A DNA stretch of 64,000 nt from Burkholderia anthina (GTDB lineage: Bacteria; Pseudomonadota; Gammaproteobacteria; Burkholderiales; Burkholderiaceae), in assembly GCF_902498995.1 (NCBI RefSeq), contig NZ_CABVLY010000008.1, positions 124,001 through 188,000 of the forward strand. Reading direction: 5' to 3'. The notes below the pieces were generated by a model. That model was not told the origin of the DNA and ran no database searches. It saw nothing but the letters and a program-made list of their open reading frames with translations. Each line of letters opens with the position of its first letter. Positions within the stretch are counted from its first letter, which is position 1. Shown here piece after piece: positions 17,822 to 25,582 of the stretch. Position numbers and translations under genes: made by a program.

Positions 17822-18235
17822 TCAAAAATCGATCTGCGGAACCTGGAATGTGCCCTTGAGCGACGTCAGCTCGGCGCGATGCATCGCCGCGAGACGGGCC
17901 AGCAACGTTTCGCCTGCCTGCTCGAGGTGAACCTCGACCTGCCGGCGATCGGCTTCGCTCGTCTTGCGCTTCACGAGGCCGAGCGCCTCGCAGCGCGTCA
18001 CCAGCGCGACGACGCCGTGATGCTGCGCCTGCAGGCGTTCCGCGAGTTCTCCGATGGTTGCCCATTCGCGGTGCGGGTAGCCCTTGATGTGCAACAGCAG
18101 CAGGTATTGCAGCGGCGTCACGCCTTCGCTTTGCGCGGCGCGTTCGGAGAAGCGCTCGAAACGGCGCATCTGGTAGCGGAACTCGGACAGTTGCTGAAAA
18201 TCGCTTTTGGTCAGTGCGCGTCGGGTGTCGGACAT
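17822..18235 (-). CDS. MarR family transcriptional regulator
   Basis: A 137-residue winged-helix dimer. The recognition region is WATIGELAERLQAQHHGVVALVTRCEALGLVKRK and the wing is TSEADRRQVEVHL. It is the first gene of a likely marR-ClC operon (30 bp between stop and next start). A palindrome at 18273-18294 directly upstream and a related one at 19574-19595 before the HPP-CBS gene suggest autoregulation and control of both membrane proteins. The ligand is unknown. Confidence 0.88.
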   Translation of the reverse strand: MSDTRRALTKSDFQQLSEFRYQMRRFERFSERAAQSEGVTPLQYLLLLHIKGYPHREWATIGELAERLQAQHHGVVALVTRCEALGLVKRKTSEADRRQVEVHLEQAGETLLARLAAMHRAELTSLKGTFQVPQIDF

Positions 18236-18272
18236 GGCGGTCGGTCGGGCAGGCGGTTTCGGTAGCGCGGAA

Positions 18273-18294
18273 TATATCACAATATGATATAAAT
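18273..18294. promoter_or_regulatory. predicted MarR operator, marR promoter
   Basis: Inverted repeat ATATCA-N5-TGATAT lies in an A/T-rich island between marR (start 18235) and the HPP-CBS gene. The 22-bp window matches the site at 19574-19595 in 16 of 22 positions (shared TATATC...GATA.AAAT). That it binds the adjacent MarR protein is inferred from position and repetition. Confidence 0.6.
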
Positions 18295-18339
18295 GGCCGG
18301 GTTTTCGCGGAATGACCTGCATTTCGCGTTGCGCCGGTG

Positions 18340-19515
18340 TTACGCGGCCTCGAGCATCTGCGCCTGCTGGTACAGGCCGGTGACGAGATCCGTCTGCGTA
18401 ATGATTCCGACCAGCCGGCGCGATGCGTCGACGACCGGGATGTGGTGGTGGCCCGAATGCGTGAACAGCGGCACCAGCGCGGTGATCGGCATGGTTTGCG
18501 GCACGTATGCGACATCGCGCGTCATCACGGTGGCGACGCTGGCGGGCTGGCCGCCGAACGACTGCGGCAGCCGCGCGGACAGCCGCTGCCACAGCGGTGC
18601 CGGGCGACGCATCTGGCGCGTGAGGTCGGCGCGCGTGACGATGCCGATCAGGCGATCCTCGCCATCGACCACCGGCAGCGCTTTTACGCGATGGCGGTCG
18701 AGCAGCGTGAGCGCGGCCGGCACCGACGTCGACGGTGCGACTTCGATCGCGTTCTTCGTCATCAGGTCGGCACACGTGAGCTGGCCGAACGTGCGCGTAT
18801 ACGCCTGCATCTCGGTTTCGCGCAGCAGCATTTCGAGATCGTCGGGATCGACGTCGAGCCATTCGCCGCGACGCTTCAGCACCGCGTCGAGGTCGCCGCG
18901 CGTGAAGCCGCCGCGGGCCGGCGCGTCCGTGCCCGCCTGCGGTTTCGCGTCGGGACGCACGCCGCCGTGCGGGTAACGGTGGCCCGTCAGCGCGTGGTAC
19001 AGGAGTGCGGCCGACAGCAGGATCGCGGACTGCAGCGCGATCGGCTCGACCACGAAGCCGAAGCCGAGCGAGTGGATCGCCGGGCCGCCGAGCACGGCCG
19101 TCAACGCAACCGCGCCCGATGGCGGGTGCACGCAGCGCAGCGCGAACATGCCGCCGATCGCGAATGCGATCGCGACCGCGGCGGCCGTGATCGGATCCGC
19201 GATCCACTGCGCACACGCAACGCCGACCGTCGCCGCGACGAGATTGCCGCCGATGATCGACCACGGCTGCGCGAGCGGACTCGCGGGCACAGCGAACAGC
19301 AGCACGGCCGACGCGCCCATCGGTGCGACGAGCAGCGGCACGAGGCCCGGCACGCCGGGCATCAGCCGCATCGTGATGCCGACCGTCGCGATGCCGACGA
19401 GCGCCCCCGTGCACGAACGCATGCGTTCGCGCCAGCCGAGCGTCATCGGATGGGGAATGAAGCTGTGCAGCCACTGCCGGAACGTGCGGCGCGACGGGGA
19501 AGAGCCTGACGACAT
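18340..19515 (-). CDS. HPP family membrane protein with CBS domain pair
   Basis: A 391-residue protein. The N-terminal half (~residues 28-180) is an HPP-family membrane domain with several helices; its signature is RCVHPPSGAVALTAVLGGP, and LVAPMGASAVLLFA is also typical. The C-terminal half has two CBS motifs (TCADLMTKNAIEVAPSTSV... and VATVMTRDVAYVPQTM...). HPP proteins have been linked to nitrite transport in chloroplasts; the bacterial HPP-CBS type has no firm function. It starts at ATG 19515 and lies just upstream of marR, with the second MarR-like palindrome in its promoter region. Confidence 0.85.
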   Translation of the reverse strand: MSSGSSPSRRTFRQWLHSFIPHPMTLGWRERMRSCTGALVGIATVGITMRLMPGVPGLVPLLVAPMGASAVLLFAVPASPLAQPWSIIGGNLVAATVGVACAQWIADPITAAAVAIAFAIGGMFALRCVHPPSGAVALTAVLGGPAIHSLGFGFVVEPIALQSAILLSAALLYHALTGHRYPHGGVRPDAKPQAGTDAPARGGFTRGDLDAVLKRRGEWLDVDPDDLEMLLRETEMQAYTRTFGQLTCADLMTKNAIEVAPSTSVPAALTLLDRHRVKALPVVDGEDRLIGIVTRADLTRQMRRPAPLWQRLSARLPQSFGGQPASVATVMTRDVAYVPQTMPITALVPLFTHSGHHHIPVVDASRRLVGIITQTDLVTGLYQQAQMLEAA

Positions 19516-19881
19516 GGACGGGAAGCGGTAAGAATGGCGGCGCGAGCTGACGCATCGCGGACAAAAACGAAATTATATCGCGTCGTGATACAAATTGTCG
19601 CACCGCATCAAGACGTTGCATGCGCGCGACGCACGTGTCTTGCAAAAACCTTTCGTCGGATGAAAGCCCGGGGGCCGCGTAGATGCGCAAATTTGTCTGC
19701 AGCGGCGTACAATTCGGCCCACCGAATCCCCCGATATGTCAGAACCACGTACGCGATGCCCGCTCTCACGCCTGTTTCCCGGCACGGCGATCGCTTTGGC
19801 GTGGTTCGCGCGCGCGTCCCGTTTCTGCTCTGACGCGAACGCCGCCGCCTTTTCTCCACCGACACTCCCCAAGCCAATTCA
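19516..19881. other. divergent intergenic region, HPP-CBS gene / LysR gene
   Basis: Apart from the palindrome at 19574-19595 the 366 bp show no convincing coding sequence. Overlapping open frames on both strands have no ribosome site and no recognisable motif. Promoters for both divergent genes must lie here. Confidence 0.5.
19574..19595. promoter_or_regulatory. second MarR-like operator, promoter of HPP-CBS gene
   Basis: Imperfect palindrome TATATC-N7-TGATACAA 58 bp upstream of the HPP-CBS start; 16 of 22 positions equal those of the site at 18273-18294 in front of marR. It sits in an A/T-rich stretch, as a promoter-overlapping repressor site would. Confidence 0.55.
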
Positions 19882-20847
19882 ATGGACATGCTCGAAAACA
19901 TGCGCCTGTTCGTGCGCGTTGTCGAAGCCGGCAGTTTTACCGCGGTCGCCAAGGAAATCGACGCGACCACCGCGCAGGTGTCGCGCGCGGTATCGAATCT
20001 CGAAGCACACGTACAGACGCGTCTGTTGCATCGCACGACGCGCCATCTCGGCCTCACTGAAAGCGGCGAACGCTATTTCGAGCGTGCGAAATCGATCCTC
20101 GCCGAAATCGACTATGCGAACGCGGAGGCGCGCAACGCGCTGCTGAGGCCGAGCGGCAAGATGCGCATCCATGCGATGACGGGGCTCGGGCAGAGTCACG
20201 TCGTGTCGTCGATCGTGCGTTACCAGGAAGACAACCCGGATGTGTCGGTGGAGCTGACGCTCGCGCAACGGATGCCGAATCTCGTCGAGGAAGGCTACGA
20301 CGTGTCGATCGTGACCGCGTCGCAGTTGCCCGATTCGGGCTACGTCGCGCAGACCTGCGGCACGAGCTGCAGCGTGCTGGTCGCATCGCACGACTATCTG
20401 GCGCGCCACGGTACGCCGAAGACGCCGGACGACCTGCCGAACCACGTATGCCTGCGCCTCGATACGCCCGCGTCGCCGGCCAGCGAGTGGCGGCTCGAGC
20501 GCAACGACGGCGAGGAGGCGGTATATGAACTGCAGCCGGCGCCGTTCCAGGTCAACGTGCCGGACGCGCTGTGCGTCGCGGTGCGGGCCGGGCGCGGAAT
20601 CGCGTGCGTCGCGCTGTACACCGTGCTCGACGACATCCGCGAAGGGCGGCTGATTCGCGTGCTGCCCGAGTACCGGCTGCAGACGGTCAGCGTATATGCC
20701 GTCTATGCGACGCGCCGCTATCTCGACGCGAAAATCCGCACGTTCCTCGATCACCTGCGCACGACGCTCACGCCGGCGCTGGAAAACGATCTGCGCGAAC
20801 TCGACCGGCTCGCGGTCGAGGAGGCGCCGGCCGTGCCCCACGCGTAA
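19882..20847 (+). CDS. LysR family transcriptional regulator
   Basis: A 321-residue regulator of the AaeR/DmlR-like subgroup. Helix-turn-helix MRLFVRVVEAGSFTAVAKEIDATTAQVSRAVSNLE lies at residues 7-41, followed by LLHRTTRHLGLTESGERY. The effector domain carries the usual late motif VRAGRGIACVALYTVLDDIREGRL. ATG 19882 gives the family's standard short N-terminus (MDMLENM). It is divergent from the HPP-CBS gene and convergent with an MFS gene, so its target is uncertain. Confidence 0.9.
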   Translation: MDMLENMRLFVRVVEAGSFTAVAKEIDATTAQVSRAVSNLEAHVQTRLLHRTTRHLGLTESGERYFERAKSILAEIDYANAEARNALLRPSGKMRIHAMTGLGQSHVVSSIVRYQEDNPDVSVELTLAQRMPNLVEEGYDVSIVTASQLPDSGYVAQTCGTSCSVLVASHDYLARHGTPKTPDDLPNHVCLRLDTPASPASEWRLERNDGEEAVYELQPAPFQVNVPDALCVAVRAGRGIACVALYTVLDDIREGRLIRVLPEYRLQTVSVYAVYATRRYLDAKIRTFLDHLRTTLTPALENDLRELDRLAVEEAPAVPHA

Positions 20848-20895
20848 CACGGCGCGCGCTCGCCGCACGAACGGGCTCGCGCGGCGTGCCGACGC

Positions 20896-22272
20896 TCATG
20901 CGTCCGGCGTCACGCGAATCCGCTCGAAGCGGCCCGCGAGCCACACGTGCGCGGCGATGCCGATCAGCCCGTGCGCGGCGACGAACCACAGTGCGCCCGC
21001 GAACGAGCCGGTGTGCGCGACGAAGTAGCCGATCACGAGCGGCGTGACGATCCCCGCGATGTTGCCGAGGCCGTTGAACACGCCGCCGCTCAGGCCGACC
21101 ATGCCTTCCGGCGCGGTATCGGCGAGCACCGCCCAGCCGACCGCCGCAAGCCCCTTGCCGAAGAACGCGATCGTCATCAGCGCGATCACGACCGCGTTCG
21201 ACGCGGCGCCGTTCGCGAGCACGAGCAGCGTCGCCATCGCCATCCCCACGACGAACGGCGTCTTGCGCGCCTGCGACGGATGCACGCCGCGCCGGATCAG
21301 CCAGTCCGACAGCACGCCGCCGAGCACGCCGCCGGTGAACCCGCAGAGCGCGGGGAGCGCGGCGACCCAGCCCGCTTCCATGATCGTCATCCCGCGTCCC
21401 TTGATCAGATAGATCGGGAACCAGGTGATGAAGAAGTAGGTGAGCGCCGTGATGCAGTACTGACCGATATAGATCGCCCACAGGTTGCGGTGGCGGAACA
21501 GTTGCGATGCATCGCGCCACGACACGCGTGCGCGGTGGCGGACGCGGTTCGCCTCCAGATCGACGAGCGCGCCGTGCGCACGCAGATAGTCGCGCTCGGC
21601 GTCGCTCACGCGCGGATGGCCGTGCGGCTCGCGATACCACGCAAACCACAGCGCGGCCAGCGCGACGCCGAGCAGCCCCATCCACAGAAACACGTGCTCC
21701 CAGCCGAGCGCGTGCGTAAGCCACGCCATCGCGGGCGTGAACAGCACCACGGCCATGTATTGCGCGGAATTGAACAGTGCCGACGCGGTGCCGCGCTCGG
21801 CCGTCGGGAACCAGCACGCGACGATTCGCGAATTGGCCGGGAACGCCGGCGATTCGACGAGGCCGAGCATGAAGCGCATCGCGAACAGCGCGAGCGTCGC
21901 CGCCACGCCCTGCAGGGCGAACCCGCCGACCGTGCCCTGCAGCATCGTGAACACCGACCACAGCAGCAGGCTCAGGCCGTACACGCGACGCGCGCCGAAG
22001 CGGTCGAGCAGCCAGCCGCCCGGGATCTGGCCGATCGCATAGGCCCATGCGAATGCCGAGAAGACGATGCCGAGCTGTACGGGCGTCAGCCCGAGATCGT
22101 GCGCGACGCCGGTGCCGGCGATCGACATCGTCGCGCGGTCCGCATAGTTGACGACGGTGACCGCGAAGATCAGCGCGAGCACCGTGTAGCGGACGCGGCC
22201 GATCGTGCGCGATGCGGCGGGTGAGGCTGGCGATGCGGTGGCGGCTGCGCCGCCGCTGGATCGACTGGACAT
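20896..22272 (-). CDS. MFS transporter, anion:cation symporter (hexuronate/glucarate) type
   Basis: A 458-residue, 12-helix permease. VVNYADRATMSIAGTGVAHDLGL, the FAWAYAIGQIPGGWLLDRFGARRVYG loop and ESPAFPANSRIVACWFPTAERGTASALFNSAQY are signatures of the ACS family, which imports hexuronates, glucarate, galactonate and tartrate. ATG 22272 is selected because it follows CAGGAGACACGC; a longer frame to 22305 is weaker. It lies 69 bp downstream of a 2-hydroxyacid dehydrogenase gene, likely a shared operon that handles a hydroxy-acid. Confidence 0.88.
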   Translation of the reverse strand: MSSRSSGGAAATASPASPAASRTIGRVRYTVLALIFAVTVVNYADRATMSIAGTGVAHDLGLTPVQLGIVFSAFAWAYAIGQIPGGWLLDRFGARRVYGLSLLLWSVFTMLQGTVGGFALQGVAATLALFAMRFMLGLVESPAFPANSRIVACWFPTAERGTASALFNSAQYMAVVLFTPAMAWLTHALGWEHVFLWMGLLGVALAALWFAWYREPHGHPRVSDAERDYLRAHGALVDLEANRVRHRARVSWRDASQLFRHRNLWAIYIGQYCITALTYFFITWFPIYLIKGRGMTIMEAGWVAALPALCGFTGGVLGGVLSDWLIRRGVHPSQARKTPFVVGMAMATLLVLANGAASNAVVIALMTIAFFGKGLAAVGWAVLADTAPEGMVGLSGGVFNGLGNIAGIVTPLVIGYFVAHTGSFAGALWFVAAHGLIGIAAHVWLAGRFERIRVTPDA

Positions 22273-22341
22273 GCGTGTCTCCTGGCCTCCGTCGTGCGGA
22301 GGCATCTGGTTTCGTGTAGCCGTGAAGGCGGACTGTCGCGA

Positions 22342-23280
22342 TCAGCGCGTGACGCTGGTCGGCGGCCGTTGGCCCGCGAAGCAGGCGGCGAGGTTGGCGA
22401 GCACGATGCGGCCCATCGCTTCGCGCGTCTCGTGCGTGGCGCTCGCGCGGTGCGGCTGCACGACGACGCGCTCCAGTTCGAGCAGCGCGGCGGGCACGTG
22501 CGGTTCGTTGGCGAACACGTCGAGGCCGGCGCCGGCGATCGTGCCATCGGCGAGCGCGCGCACGAGCGCGGCTTCGTCGACGAGCTTGCCGCGCGCGACA
22601 TTGATCAGGAATCCTTTGCTGCCGAGCGCGGCGAGCACCTCGGCCGTCACCAGCACGTTGCCGTGATCGGCGGAAGCCGCGAGCACCAGCACGTCGCTGT
22701 CCCGTGCGAGCGCGATCAGGTCGGGCGCGTAGCGATAGACGCTGTCGCGATGCTCGCGCGGGCCGAAATAGCTGACGGGCATCCGGAACGCCTGCGCGCG
22801 TTGCGCGATCGCGCGCCCGACGCGGCCGAGGCCGACGATGCCGAGCCGCTTGCCCGTCACCTGCGTCGCGAGCGGCTGCGCGGCCTTGCCCCAGCGGCCG
22901 GCGCGCACGATGCGCTCGCCGGCGCCGAGGTCGCGCAGCGTCATCAGGATCAGCCCCATCGCCATGTCGGCGACGTCGTCGGTCAGCACGTCGGGCGTCG
23001 TCGTGACGTGGATGCCCCGTGCACGGGCGCGCGCGAGGTCGACGGCATCGGTGCCGATCCCGCTGATCGCGACGATTTCGAGTGCGCTCAGCCGGTCCAT
23101 CAGCGCGGCGGACAGCCCGTTCGCGCCGCCGGTGACGACGCCGCGGATGCGCGGCGCGACGCGCTCGAGCAGTGCGTCCGGCTGGTCGGCCGCATACAGG
23201 CGATGCACTGCGTAACGGGCGGACAGTTCGGCGTCGATGACGTCGGGAAGCGGCTGGGTGAGCAGGATATCGATGGTCAT
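22342..23280 (-). CDS. D-isomer-specific 2-hydroxyacid dehydrogenase
   Basis: A 312-residue NAD(P)-dependent cytosolic enzyme of the glyoxylate/hydroxypyruvate reductase type, interconverting 2-keto acids and D-2-hydroxy acids. The nucleotide-binding motif is LGIVGLGRVGRAIAQRA; catalytic residues are in NVARGKLVDEAAL (Arg), LDVFANEPHVP (Glu) and VVQPHRASAT (His). ATG 23280 (MTIDILL) has a GAG six bases upstream; an ATG five codons earlier has no ribosome site. It is followed by the ACS-type MFS gene and diverges from a LysR gene. A second 2-hydroxyacid dehydrogenase lies in the TRAP operon at 28551. Confidence 0.88.
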   Translation of the reverse strand: MTIDILLTQPLPDVIDAELSARYAVHRLYAADQPDALLERVAPRIRGVVTGGANGLSAALMDRLSALEIVAISGIGTDAVDLARARARGIHVTTTPDVLTDDVADMAMGLILMTLRDLGAGERIVRAGRWGKAAQPLATQVTGKRLGIVGLGRVGRAIAQRAQAFRMPVSYFGPREHRDSVYRYAPDLIALARDSDVLVLAASADHGNVLVTAEVLAALGSKGFLINVARGKLVDEAALVRALADGTIAGAGLDVFANEPHVPAALLELERVVVQPHRASATHETREAMGRIVLANLAACFAGQRPPTSVTR

Positions 23281-23342
23281 GAAGGTCTCGGTCATCGTGC
23301 GCGGCGCGGGCCGCGCATCAGGTGCAACCGAGTATAGAAATC

Positions 23343-23352
23343 GTATCGATAT
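23343..23352. promoter_or_regulatory. TATCGATA palindrome in the divergent hydroxyacid-dehydrogenase/LysR promoter
   Basis: GTATCGATAT at 23343-23352 contains TATCGATA, the core of the LacI-type operator found before the TRAP operon at 24488-24499. It lies in a 113-bp divergent promoter region that also holds A/T-rich T-N11-A-like sequence for the LysR protein. Confidence 0.4.
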
Positions 23353-23393
23353 CGGTCTAACATCAAAAGACTATCGATTGATTCAAGAATTGA

Positions 23394-24341
23394 ATGATTG
23401 AACTGAACCAGCTTCGCTGTTTCGTCGCAGTGGCCGAGGAACTGCATTTCGGCCGCGCGGCCAGGCGGCTTTTCATGACGCAGCCGCCGCTCAGCCGGCA
23501 GATCCAGTTGCTCGAACATGCGCTCGGCATCGCACTGCTCGAACGCAGCAGCCGGCAGGTCAGGCTGACCGCGGCCGGCGAGCGCTTCCTGCGCGATGCG
23601 CGGCACATCCTCGAATTTTCCGCGCGGGCGGAGCAGGCCGCGCAGCGCGTCGCGCACGGCGGCGCCGGGCGCATTACGCTCGGCTTCACGGCCGTCAGCG
23701 CATACCGGATGATTCCGGTGCTGCTCGCGCATGCGGCGCACGCGCTGCCGGACGTCGATGTCGAACTGCGCGAGATGGTGTCGACCGTGCAGATCGACGC
23801 GCTCGCGTCGCGCATGCTCGATGCGGGCTTCGTGCGCCAGCGTGCCGCGCGTCACCCGCTCGAATACCGGCTCGTGCAGCGCGAGCCGATGCTCGTCGCG
23901 GTCGCGCAGGGCGCGCCGCTCGCCGCGTACGAGCGGATCGGCCCCGACGAACTCGACCGGCAGCCGTTCATCGCGTATTCGCCGAACGAGGGGAAGTACT
24001 TCCACGACATGATCTCGGGGATGTTCGCCGGCGCCGGGCGCTTGCCGAACTACCTGCATTACGTCGGGCAGACGCATACGATCCTCGGCCTCGTGCGCGC
24101 CGGGCTTGGCGCCGCGCTCGTGCCTGCATCGGCGCGCGAGCTGCATGTCGACGGCGTGGTGTTCCGGCCGCTCGCGGGCGTCGACGTGGCGGCCGAACTG
24201 TATCTCGCCTGGCGCGCGGACAACGACAATCCGGCGCTGCCGGTGTTCAACGCGATGGTCGAGCAGTTTCTGACGGCCGAGCCGTGTAACGCCCGAGTCT
24301 CGACCGAAAGTCAGTTGTCTGACGATATCGGCGGCGCTTAG
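23394..24341 (+). CDS. LysR family transcriptional regulator
   Basis: A 315-residue regulator with N-terminal MIELNQLRCFVAVAEELHFGRAARRLFMTQPPLSRQIQ (residues 1-38), typical of the CbbR/CatR-like branch. The effector-binding region includes ITLGFTAVSAYRMIPVL and the late LVRAGLGAALVPASAREL. It is divergent from the 2-hydroxyacid dehydrogenase-MFS pair (113 bp between starts), the presumed target, and lies 206 bp before the TRAP operon. Confidence 0.9.
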   Translation: MIELNQLRCFVAVAEELHFGRAARRLFMTQPPLSRQIQLLEHALGIALLERSSRQVRLTAAGERFLRDARHILEFSARAEQAAQRVAHGGAGRITLGFTAVSAYRMIPVLLAHAAHALPDVDVELREMVSTVQIDALASRMLDAGFVRQRAARHPLEYRLVQREPMLVAVAQGAPLAAYERIGPDELDRQPFIAYSPNEGKYFHDMISGMFAGAGRLPNYLHYVGQTHTILGLVRAGLGAALVPASARELHVDGVVFRPLAGVDVAAELYLAWRADNDNPALPVFNAMVEQFLTAEPCNARVSTESQLSDDIGGA

Positions 24342-24485
24342 GCCTGACGCCGCGCCAGCGGTCCCGGAAGTCAGGAAATCCCGCATTCCATCCCGAATCC
24401 GGGCCGGAAATCGCTCCCGCATCCATCGACTTTTCACCCGAAAACAGGGGGAAACCCTCATTTTGTTCTCATCGGTCGTCGTATT

Positions 24486-24514
24486 ACTGTATCGATACAC
24501 TAAATCGATACAGT
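24486..24514. promoter_or_regulatory. LacI-family operator of the TRAP operon
   Basis: Perfect 11-bp inverted repeat ACTGTATCGAT / ATCGATACAGT (24486-24496, 24504-24514). The left half also forms a 12-bp palindrome TGTATCGATACA with a central CG (24488-24499), the usual LacI/GalR operator form. It lies 34 bp before dctP, and a LacI-type regulator is encoded in the same operon, so autoregulation is likely. Confidence 0.65.
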
Positions 24515-24547
24515 GCGCCGGGAGGCGCAATCGCAAAGGAGACGTCC

Positions 24548-25579
24548 ATGACTACCTTCACCCGGCGGCGCTTTCTGCAAACGGCGTCCGCAGCCACGCT
24601 CGCGGTCGCGGGCGGTGTGCCGGATCTCGCCCGTGCGGCGCAGCCGACCGTGACGCTGCGCTGCTCGTCGTCGATGCCGGCCGACCAGAACGCCGCGCAC
24701 TACGTGTGGTACGAGCGCCTCGCCGCGAACCTGAAGGCGAGCGTCGGCGATGCGATCCGGGTCGACTACTTTCCGAACAGCCAGCTCGGCAAGGAGAGCG
24801 ACGTCGCGCAGCAGGTGAAGATCGGGGCGATCGACATGATGATCGCGGGGTCGTCGATCTGGGCGACGGTCGCGCCGGAGCTCGGCATGCTCGATCTCGG
24901 CTACCTGTTCGACAGCTATGCGCACGTCGCGAAGGTGCTCGACGGTCCGGTCGGCACCAGCCTGAACGCGCTGCTGCAAAAGCGCTCGGGCTGTTCGGTG
25001 CTGACGTGGGGCTCGCACTTCGGCGGCCGTTGCGTATTCACGAAGCAGCCCGTGACGGCGCTGCAGGGCGTGAAGGGCACGAAGCTGCGCGTGCTGCCGA
25101 CGCCGGCGTTCATGGACACCTTCAAGGTGATGGGCGCGGTGCCGACGCCGATTCCGTTCGGCGAACTGTACATGGCCGTGCAGACGGGTGTCGTCGACGG
25201 GCTCGAGCACGATCCGGCCACAGTGCTCGCGAGCCGCTTCGACGAGATCGTCAAATCGTGCTGGCAATCGCACCACGTGTTCGCGGCGATGACCGTGGTG
25301 ATGGGGCGGCGCGCGCTCGACCGGATTCCCGCGAACCTGCGCCCGGCATTCGACCGCGCGGTGGCTGATGCGACCGCGCAGCAGCGCGCGATTGCCACGC
25401 AGAAGGCCGCGCAGGCGGAGCAGGCGTTGAAGCAGCACGGGATGACGTTCCATCCGATGGTCGACGCCGAGCGCACGGCGCTGCGGCAGGCGATGCATGA
25501 CCGGCTCTACGTCGCGTTCGCGAAGCAGTATCCGGCGACGGCGTCGCTGTTTCCGGCGATCGCCGCCGCGCGAGGTTGA
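24548..25579 (+). CDS. TRAP transporter substrate-binding protein (DctP family)
   Basis: A 343-residue periplasmic binding protein that delivers a carboxylate-containing solute to the DctQM permease. It has a Tat-type signal (TRRRFLQTASAATLAVAGG) ending ARA-AQP. DctP features include LRCSSSMPADQNAAHYVWYERLAANLK, the NSQLGKESDVAQQVKIGAIDM segment and GTKLRVLPTPAFMDTFKVMGAVPTPIPFGELYMAVQTGVVDGLE, which holds the conserved Arg that binds the carboxylate. The ATG follows AAAGGAGACGTCC, a near-ideal ribosome site. First gene of a five-gene operon ending at 30412. Confidence 0.93.
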   Translation: MTTFTRRRFLQTASAATLAVAGGVPDLARAAQPTVTLRCSSSMPADQNAAHYVWYERLAANLKASVGDAIRVDYFPNSQLGKESDVAQQVKIGAIDMMIAGSSIWATVAPELGMLDLGYLFDSYAHVAKVLDGPVGTSLNALLQKRSGCSVLTWGSHFGGRCVFTKQPVTALQGVKGTKLRVLPTPAFMDTFKVMGAVPTPIPFGELYMAVQTGVVDGLEHDPATVLASRFDEIVKSCWQSHHVFAAMTVVMGRRALDRIPANLRPAFDRAVADATAQQRAIATQKAAQAEQALKQHGMTFHPMVDAERTALRQAMHDRLYVAFAKQYPATASLFPAIAAARG

Positions 25580-25582
25580 GCG

